Below are positions 57,178 to 64,000 of a stretch of DNA of 64,000 nucleotides, in pieces; position 1 is the first letter of the stretch; each line of letters begins with the position of its first letter. The position numbers and the translations under genes are program-made. The stretch lies in NCBI GenBank assembly GCA_947487895.1, contig CANKYF010000003.1, positions 1 through 64,000 on the forward strand, in the 5' to 3' direction. The stretch is from an uncultured Flavobacteriaceae bacterium (GTDB taxonomy: Bacteria > Bacteroidota > Bacteroidia > Flavobacteriales > Flavobacteriaceae). Under the pieces are notes generated by a model. The model was given only the letters and a program-made list of their open reading frames with translations, had not been told where the DNA came from and did not search any database.

Positions 57178-58929
57178 TTAGTTTATTAAATTTTTAGCTT
57201 GACCAGACCAATCATCACGTTCTGCTCTTCCTGGGAAAGAACCTGTAATAGAATCTAGTAAATCATATTCTTTTTTGGTCATTTTACTAACTTGTAAGAA
57301 GGTATAAATACCTATACTATTTAATACTTCTTCCATTTTAGGTCCAATACCACTAATTTTCTTTAAATCGTCTGCTGTTTGAGTATCAGCATCAAAAGCA
57401 CCAATGCTTCCAAGTAAATTGTTTACTCTTTCACTTTTTTCTTCTTCTGAAATCTCTTCAACTACTTCTTTTGTTGATGCAGCCACATTAGATACAATTC
57501 CTGAATTTGATGTTCTTTCATCTGCACCAGCTCCAGATAAACTTTTACCAGCTTCTCTTAAATTTTTATACTTCTGTCCAGAAGACTTTAGTATTGTTTT
57601 CACCTCTGCCTGTGCAATTACAGGGAATGTTCTTGAGTATAATAAGAACAATACAAAGAAGAATCCAATAGTTCCAATGAAGATGCCTATATCAACAAAT
57701 GTTGGTGAGAACATTGTCCAAGACGATGGTAAGTAATCTCTATGTAACGATGTTACAATAATTACAAAACGCTCAAACCACATACCTATGTTTACAACAA
57801 TTGAGATGATAAATGAGAACATGATACTTGTTCTTAATTTCTTGAACCACATAAACTGTGGAGAGAACACATTACAAGTCATCATTGCCCAATATGCCCA
57901 AGCGTAAGGACCTGTTGCTCTGTTTAAGAATGCATATTGCTCATACTCTACACCAGAATACCATGCTATAAATAACTCAGTGATATATGCTACACCAACA
58001 ATAGAACCAGTAATCATGATTACAATATTCATTAATTCTATATGTTGAACAGTAATATAATCTTCTAAGTTACATACCTTACGCATAATGATAAGTAATG
58101 TATTTACCATTGCGAAACCAGAGAATACTGCCCCTGCAACAAAGTAAGGTGGGAATATTGTTGTATGCCAACCTGGAATTACAGATGTGGCAAAATCAAA
58201 AGATACAATAGTATGTACAGAAAGTACTAAAGGTGTTGCTAAACCAGCAAGTACTAAAGATACCTCTTCAAAACGTTGCCAATCTTTAGCTCTACCAGAC
58301 CAACCAAAACTTAATAATGCATATATTTTCTTTTGGAAAGGTTTAATAGCTCTATCACGTAGCATAGCGAAATCTGGTAATAAACCTGTCCACCAGAATA
58401 CTAATGACACTGATAAATATGTTGAAATCGCAAATACGTCCCAAAGTAATGGCGAGTTAAAGTTCACCCATAATGATCCGAATTGATTTGGAATTGGTAA
58501 TACCCAATACCCTAACCATGGACGACCCATATGAATAATTGGGAATAAACCTGCCTGAACTACCGAGAAAATTGTCATTGCCTCTGCAGAACGGTTAATA
58601 GCCATTCTCCATTTTTGACGGAATAATAAAAGTACAGCAGAAATAAGTGTTCCTGCGTGACCAATACCTACCCACCAAACAAAGTTTGTAATATCCCAGG
58701 CCCAACCTACGGTTTTATTTAAACCCCAAGTTCCAATACCTGTTGATACGGTATATAATATACATCCAATACCCCAAAGAAAAGCGGCAAGTGAAATTCC
58801 AAAAACAATCCACCATTGTTTATTTGCTTTTCCTTCTACAGGTTTAGCCACATCCACAGTAACATCGTGGTATGATTTATCTCCTGTAACTAAAGGTCTT
58901 CTAATAGGTGCTTCGTAATGAGACGCCAT
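57178..58929 (-). CDS. actC: Alternative complex III subunit ActC (NrfD/PsrC-like) with fused C-terminal helix-hairpin-helix domain
   Basis: 'NFVWWVGIGHAGTLISAVLLLFRQKWR' NrfD family; C-term 'DDLKKISGIGPKMEEVLNSIGIYTFLQVSKMTKKEYDLLDSIT'. Confidence 0.93.
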   Translation of the reverse strand: MASHYEAPIRRPLVTGDKSYHDVTVDVAKPVEGKANKQWWIVFGISLAAFLWGIGCILYTVSTGIGTWGLNKTVGWAWDITNFVWWVGIGHAGTLISAVLLLFRQKWRMAINRSAEAMTIFSVVQAGLFPIIHMGRPWLGYWVLPIPNQFGSLWVNFNSPLLWDVFAISTYLSVSLVFWWTGLLPDFAMLRDRAIKPFQKKIYALLSFGWSGRAKDWQRFEEVSLVLAGLATPLVLSVHTIVSFDFATSVIPGWHTTIFPPYFVAGAVFSGFAMVNTLLIIMRKVCNLEDYITVQHIELMNIVIMITGSIVGVAYITELFIAWYSGVEYEQYAFLNRATGPYAWAYWAMMTCNVFSPQFMWFKKLRTSIMFSFIISIVVNIGMWFERFVIIVTSLHRDYLPSSWTMFSPTFVDIGIFIGTIGFFFVLFLLYSRTFPVIAQAEVKTILKSSGQKYKNLREAGKSLSGAGADERTSNSGIVSNVAASTKEVVEEISEEEKSERVNNLLGSIGAFDADTQTADDLKKISGIGPKMEEVLNSIGIYTFLQVSKMTKKEYDLLDSITGSFPGRAERDDWSGQAKNLIN

Positions 58930-59017
58930 ATTTTATTGTTTAATTGTTTATCTGTTTAAATGTTTAAAATTGCTCTACTTACAACTTCTAACTTTTAACT
59001 TGTAACTTTTTACTTAA

Positions 59018-62000
59018 TTATGCTTCAGTTGTATTTCTCACTTTTGTTTGATACTGTACATTAGGTTTTGTTCCTACATGCTCTAACAAGTGATACATAC
59101 GGTTATCTTCCTTAAGTTTTGCAACTTTACTTCCCTTATCGTTGATATCTCCAAACGTCATAGCTCCACTACTACAAGCTGCAGAACACGCTGTTTTGAA
59201 TTCACCATCTTTAATTTCACGTCCGTCACGTTTTGCATCCAGAATAGTTTTTTGTGTCATTTGAATACACATAGAACATTTTTCCATAACACCACGAGAA
59301 CGTACTACTACATCTGGGTTCAATACCATACGTCCTAAATCATCATTCATATAATAATCAAACTCATCATTTTCAGCATACAAGAACCAGTTAAAACGAC
59401 GTACTTTATAAGGACAGTTGTTTGCACAATATCTTGTACCTACACAACGGTTATATGCCATATGGTTTTGACCTTGACGACCATGAGATGTTGCCGCAAC
59501 TGGACAAACAGTTTCACACGGTGCATGGTTACAGTGCTGACACATTACTGGTTGGAAAGCTACTTGAGGATTCTCTGCTGGATCTTCCATTTCACCGAAA
59601 CCTCCTAGAGAACCTTTTTCTCCCCAAAGCCCAGACATTTCTTCTTTCTTAGCATTATCTCCATCAAATGTTTCAGCAGAAGAATAATATCTATCAATAC
59701 GTAACCAGTGCATATCACGAGATCTACGTACTTCTTCTTTACCTACAACTGGCACATTGTTTTCAGCGTGACATGCTATTACACAAGCCCCACATCCTGT
59801 ACATGCGTTTAAGTCTATAGATAAATTGAAATGATGACCAATAGAACGATCAAATTCATCCCATAAATCAACATCTTGAGATGTTACTTCAACAGGCTCA
59901 TGATCTAACGATACTGTTGGGATTGCATTCCAATATTTTTTATCTTTTGTATTAAATACTTCTAAAGTAGTTTCTTTAAGAATATCTCCACGCCCCATTA
60001 AGGTATTATGCAACTGTACACAAGCAAATTCGTGTAACTTGCCATCTACCTTTTGAACAGAAACATTTTGAACTGTGTTAAAGTTGCTATATAAAGCATA
60101 AGCATTAACTCCAGTCATCATCTCCTCTTTAAGACCTGCTTTTCTACCATAACCAAATGATAAACCAACAGAACCTATAGCTTGACCTGGTTGTATAATA
60201 ACAGGTACTGTAATAGTATTACCGTTAACAGTTACATTAGCATAACTACCGTTTAATGCTCCTGTAGCTTCATTTTCATTTACTAATTCCAGTTTTTCAG
60301 CATCAGCTTTAGAAACTGTTAAATAGTTATCCCAAGACGTTCTAGTAATAGGATCTGGAAACTCTTGTAGCCATGGGTTGTTAGCTTGTTGGCCATCACC
60401 CATACCCGTTTTACTATATAATGTAAGTTCTAAACCTTCAGTACCTTTAACAGATCTAGCTAAAGCACTTGCAGCATTACTTGCTGGTGTTTCAGTATCT
60501 TCAGAAGAAACATCTGTAGTATCTTCTGTTTCAACAGCTATGGTTCCAACAAACACACCATCATGTAATGCTTGATTAAAAGAACCACCACTTAAAATAC
60601 CGGTTCCCCAAGCATCTTTAATATAATCTAAGTAAGAAACATCATTACCAGTCCATTTTAATAAAGACTCTTGAAATTGTCTCGTACTGAATAATGGGCG
60701 AATAGTTGGTTGTGTTAAAGCGTAATGACCTTTCTTTAACTCAACATCTCCCCAAGACTCTAAGTAGTGAGGTGCTGCTGCAATATAATTTGCTAACGTA
60801 GATGTTTCATCAGCTTTCATTGAGAAAGCCACTGAGAACGTATTTTTTAATCCTTCAGCAAAATCGGCAGTATTTGGTAATGTGTACACAGGGTTAACAC
60901 CACTCATAATTAATACGCCTACTTTACCAGCCTTTAAATCTGATACTAAAGTAGCAACATCTTTATCACTACCTTGTCTTGTTTTAATTGGCGTTTTAGA
61001 ATCAAAAGCTTTACTTGCTAAAGCTTCGTTTATTTCTAATACAACAGTTTGTGCATTTAAATCTTGAATACCAGATACCACTAAACCATTGCTTCCTGCT
61101 TTTTTAAGTTGAGACGCTGCTTTTTTAACAGCATCATCTACTTTAGCAGGTAATTGTTTACCAGCATAACCGCCTCCAACAATTAAACTATGTAATTTAG
61201 CTAAGGCTAACTTTTGCTCACTTGGTGTTAATGGCACACGCTTATCTGCATTTGCTCCAGATAACGACATATTAGATTCAAACTGAATATGTCTTGACAT
61301 TTTACCATGGTCTGGAACTCTGTTTTTAGCATACCCAGAATCAAATCCACCACCTTGCCAATCTCCTAAGAAATCAGCTCCTATAGACACAATTGTCATG
61401 GCTTTAGAGAAATCGTAATTAGCTAAACCACGTTCTCCATATTTTGCTTGGTAAGCATCTAATGCAGCAGATTCTGAAACAGCATCATACACTACATGAC
61501 GAACGTTACCGTATTTTTCTTTGAATTCTGAAATTAACTTGCTAGTAGAAGGGCTTGCAAATGTTTGTGTTAGTAACACTACATCTTTGCCAGCTTCAGC
61601 AGCTTTAGTTAATTGCTTAATTACTTCAGCATCTAAATCATCCCAAGAAACTGATGCACCATCTTTCTTTGGACCTTGAACTCTTAAACTATCGTATAAC
61701 CCTAAAACCGAAGCATTCACTCTGGCATTTGCACTACCATTTGTAGCTGCCATAGTGTTATTTTCAATTTTGATGGGACGACCTTCGCGAGTTTTCACTA
61801 AAACACTAGCAAAATCAAAACCATCAGCAATTGTAGTAGCATAATAGTTAGCTACTCCAGGAATTATTTCCTGTGGTTGTACTATATAAGGAATTGATTT
61901 TTTAACAGGCCCTTCACAAGCTGCTAACGAAGCTGCAGCTGTACTAAACCCTACATATTTTAAGAAATCGCGACGAGTTGTAGAACTTCCTTCTAAAGCT

Positions 62001-62125
62001 TCTTTGTCTCCTAAAAATTCATCTACAGGAATTTCTTGAACAAACTCGTTTTGTTTTAGCGTCTCAACAATAGAACTATCATTTAGTTCTTCAACACTTT
62101 TCCAGTATTTCTTGTTTGATGACAT
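59018..62125 (-). CDS. actB: Alternative complex III subunit ActB (Tat-variant molybdopterin oxidoreductase-like + FeS domain)
   Basis: 'TTRRDFLKYVGFSTAAASLAAC' Tat/lipobox-like; C-terminal 4Fe-4S motifs 'CTGCGACVIACHAENN', 'CQHCNHAPCETVCPVAA', 'CANNCPYKVRRFNW'. Confidence 0.95.
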   Translation of the reverse strand: MSSNKKYWKSVEELNDSSIVETLKQNEFVQEIPVDEFLGDKEALEGSSTTRRDFLKYVGFSTAAASLAACEGPVKKSIPYIVQPQEIIPGVANYYATTIADGFDFASVLVKTREGRPIKIENNTMAATNGSANARVNASVLGLYDSLRVQGPKKDGASVSWDDLDAEVIKQLTKAAEAGKDVVLLTQTFASPSTSKLISEFKEKYGNVRHVVYDAVSESAALDAYQAKYGERGLANYDFSKAMTIVSIGADFLGDWQGGGFDSGYAKNRVPDHGKMSRHIQFESNMSLSGANADKRVPLTPSEQKLALAKLHSLIVGGGYAGKQLPAKVDDAVKKAASQLKKAGSNGLVVSGIQDLNAQTVVLEINEALASKAFDSKTPIKTRQGSDKDVATLVSDLKAGKVGVLIMSGVNPVYTLPNTADFAEGLKNTFSVAFSMKADETSTLANYIAAAPHYLESWGDVELKKGHYALTQPTIRPLFSTRQFQESLLKWTGNDVSYLDYIKDAWGTGILSGGSFNQALHDGVFVGTIAVETEDTTDVSSEDTETPASNAASALARSVKGTEGLELTLYSKTGMGDGQQANNPWLQEFPDPITRTSWDNYLTVSKADAEKLELVNENEATGALNGSYANVTVNGNTITVPVIIQPGQAIGSVGLSFGYGRKAGLKEEMMTGVNAYALYSNFNTVQNVSVQKVDGKLHEFACVQLHNTLMGRGDILKETTLEVFNTKDKKYWNAIPTVSLDHEPVEVTSQDVDLWDEFDRSIGHHFNLSIDLNACTGCGACVIACHAENNVPVVGKEEVRRSRDMHWLRIDRYYSSAETFDGDNAKKEEMSGLWGEKGSLGGFGEMEDPAENPQVAFQPVMCQHCNHAPCETVCPVAATSHGRQGQNHMAYNRCVGTRYCANNCPYKVRRFNWFLYAENDEFDYYMNDDLGRMVLNPDVVVRSRGVMEKCSMCIQMTQKTILDAKRDGREIKDGEFKTACSAACSSGAMTFGDINDKGSKVAKLKEDNRMYHLLEHVGTKPNVQYQTKVRNTTEA

Positions 62126-62153
62126 ATGATATAATTGAATTACTTCTTACTAA

Positions 62154-63449
62154 TTAATAATGACACTTACCACATTCCAGTCCACCCATTTCGGCAACTG
62201 TTAATTTCTCTACACCATACTTCTTAGATAATTCAGCATGAATTTTCTCGTAGTACTCGTTATCTTCAACTTTCACATTTGTGGTTCTATGACAATCTAT
62301 ACACCAACCCATTGTTAATGGTGCGTGTTGGTATAATACTTCCATTTCTTCTACAGGACCATGACATGTTTGACATTCTTGCCCACCAACAGATACGTGT
62401 TGAGAGTGGTTAAAGTAAACGAAGTCTGGTAAGTTGTGTATTCTAACCCATTTTACTGGTTTAGACTCTCCTGTATATTTTTGTTCTGAATCACTCCATC
62501 CTACAGCCGCATATAACTTTTGAATTTCACCATCGTAAAACTCTTTAGAGTGTTCTGCTGTAGTTTCTCCGTTGTATTCATAAATTGATTTATGACAGTT
62601 CATACAAACGTTTAACGAAGGAATCCCAGATGTTTTACTTACTCTAGCTGAAGAGTGACAGTATTTACAATCTATGCCATTGTCACCAGCGTGAATTTTG
62701 TGTGAGAAATGAATTGGTTGCACTGGTTGATACCCTTGATTTATGTCAATTTGCATTAAATAGCCATACACAAAATAAGCACTAGACAACAAGAAGAAAA
62801 TAGCAACAACCAACATTAAGAATTGGTTCTCTACAAATGCTTTCCAAAGCGGTTTTCTTTTAGTTGCTTCTGGCAATTCAATATTTTGAGCAGCAGCAAA
62901 TCTTCTTAATGTTTTATTTACTAAGTATAAACCTGCGGCTAACAAAATAAATAATATAGCTAATGCCCCTAAAATGATTTCGTTTGAAATACCTTGATCA
63001 ATTGGCTCTACGGGATTAACTGTAACATTTCCATTACCACCACTAGGAGGAGGAGTTTTTTCTTGAGCTGTGTAGGCTAAAATATTGTCAATATCCTCAT
63101 CACTTAATTGAGGAAAAGCAGTCATTGCCGCTTTGTTATATTCCTCATAAATCTTGTTAGCATACGCATCTCCAGATTTAATAACTGCAGAACTGTTACG
63201 TATCCATGCATAGATCCAATCTCTATCTAAACCTTGTTCGTCTGCTAAACGTTGCTCAACATTACGTAAAGCAGGACCTGTCATCTTTTTATCTAACTTA
63301 TGACAAGCAGCACAATTTGCATTAAATAATGATTTTCCTTTTGCTGGGTCTCCATCTTGAGCAGAGAGCGAGGTTGTAAACGCTAATAAAATAATTAAGC
63401 CAAAACGAAGTATGTTTTTACTTAAATTACGGTGAATCACCTGTTTCAT
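62154..63449 (-). CDS. actA: Alternative complex III subunit ActA, multiheme cytochrome c with N-terminal monoheme domain
   Basis: Six CXXCH motifs (CAACH, CKYCH, CMNCH, CQTCH, CIDCH, CGKCH); start moved from 63494 to 63449 (MKQVIHRNLSKNILRFGLIILLAF). Confidence 0.93.
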   Translation of the reverse strand: MKQVIHRNLSKNILRFGLIILLAFTTSLSAQDGDPAKGKSLFNANCAACHKLDKKMTGPALRNVEQRLADEQGLDRDWIYAWIRNSSAVIKSGDAYANKIYEEYNKAAMTAFPQLSDEDIDNILAYTAQEKTPPPSGGNGNVTVNPVEPIDQGISNEIILGALAILFILLAAGLYLVNKTLRRFAAAQNIELPEATKRKPLWKAFVENQFLMLVVAIFFLLSSAYFVYGYLMQIDINQGYQPVQPIHFSHKIHAGDNGIDCKYCHSSARVSKTSGIPSLNVCMNCHKSIYEYNGETTAEHSKEFYDGEIQKLYAAVGWSDSEQKYTGESKPVKWVRIHNLPDFVYFNHSQHVSVGGQECQTCHGPVEEMEVLYQHAPLTMGWCIDCHRTTNVKVEDNEYYEKIHAELSKKYGVEKLTVAEMGGLECGKCHY

Positions 63450-63531
63450 ATTATTGGTTAAATTAACTTCTAATCTTTGGTATGATTTTTTCATTAAAAC
63501 ATAACAAACATCATACTTCTAAAATCTCACG

Positions 63532-63539
63532 CAAAAGTA
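63532..63539 (-). promoter_or_regulatory. Putative -7 element (TACTTTTG) for the actA-F-coxII-coxI operon
   Basis: TAnnTTTG on minus strand upstream of actA. Confidence 0.45.
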
Positions 63540-63637
63540 ATACTTAAAGTCGATTTTAGAAATGTTAGAGAGTTGTTAATTCTTAATTTAGAGCAATTCT
63601 AAATAAAGAATTCAACTAATATTAAATTTAGGACGTA

Positions 63638-63645
63638 TATATTTG
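63638..63645 (+). promoter_or_regulatory. Putative -7 element (TATATTTG) for the SPOR-domain gene
   Basis: TAnnTTTG 18 bp before the ATG. Confidence 0.4.
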
Positions 63646-63662
63646 TAGAAATAATAAAAATC

Positions 63663-64000
63663 ATGCAGAAATTTAGTTGGAAACATAAAATTAGCTTAAC
63701 TATTTACCTACTAGCTTTTACAGGGATAAGTATTGCCCAACAAGGACAAGTTGAAGTGAATCAAGATAAAAATATTGATGTTTTACTTAATGTAAAAAAG
63801 CAGCTAAATAGAAGTGAAAACAGCTCAGAGCGATATAAAATTCAGATTTATAACGGAAGTAGATCTGGTGCTTATGCAGCTCAAAAAGAGTTTCGTGAAA
63901 CCTTTAACTCATGGTCTTCTAGAATGGAATACGAATCTCCAAATTTTAAAATTTGGGCAGGTAATTTTAGAACACGTTTAGAGGCTGATAGAGCTTTAAA
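63663..64000 (+). CDS. SPOR domain-containing secreted protein, 3' end truncated by the window
   Basis: Not in the ORF track (no stop in window). Translates to MQKFSWKHKISLTIYLLAFTGISIAQQGQVEVNQDKNIDVLLNVKKQLNRSENSSERYKIQIYNGSRSGAYAAQKEFRETFNSWSSRMEYESPNFKIWAGNFRTRLEADRALK. Confidence 0.85.
   Translation, partial: MQKFSWKHKISLTIYLLAFTGISIAQQGQVEVNQDKNIDVLLNVKKQLNRSENSSERYKIQIYNGSRSGAYAAQKEFRETFNSWSSRMEYESPNFKIWAGNFRTRLEADRAL

Noticed and set aside
57404-57736. 110-aa plus-strand ORF antisense to the 3' part of actC
   Set aside because: Antisense shadow; the minus-strand HhH extension is the coherent reading.
59018-62125. ActB as a catalytic molybdopterin enzyme
   Set aside because: The position next to other act genes and overall architecture fit ActB, which in characterised complexes lacks molybdopterin; no evidence here for cofactor use.

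Overview
This is a core-genome window from a low-GC member of Bacteroidota, almost certainly Flavobacteriaceae. No tRNA, rRNA, CRISPR array, prophage or transposase was seen. Main blocks: (1) SprF/PorP-like gene, Nfu-type Fe-S protein, dodecin, DUF255 protein, MscS channel, tsaB; (2) a MacAB-TolC-like efflux operon with two paralogous permeases; (3) a cytochrome oxidase assembly/subunit cluster (cyoE, two cox3-type genes, cox4-type, SCO1, DUF420); (4) a RemB/TonB/TonB cluster, vanZ-like gene, gcvH and the giant T9SS translocon gene sprA, followed by ruvA, maeB, queG, a cytochrome P450 and ruvB; (5) T9SS cargo: a Calx-beta repeat protein with a type-A-like C-terminal signal, and a type-B-CTD adhesin with its SprF and OmpA/PD40 partners; (6) the alternative complex III plus aa3 oxidase operon actABCDEF-coxII-coxI; (7) the 5' end of a SPOR-domain gene cut by the window edge. 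I did not find an obviously new multi-gene system. The strongest second-look items are paired ~21-bp-spaced TCGAT-type direct repeats upstream of both T9SS cargo genes, a helix-hairpin-helix tail fused to ActC, a Ca-binding-like TSP3/EF-hand-type insertion in SprA, a cysteine-less SCO-like protein beside SCO1, His-rich segments in ActF and CoxI, and a TonB-C-like domain shared by three adjacent genes including RemB. All calls come from reading the sequence; no database search was run.
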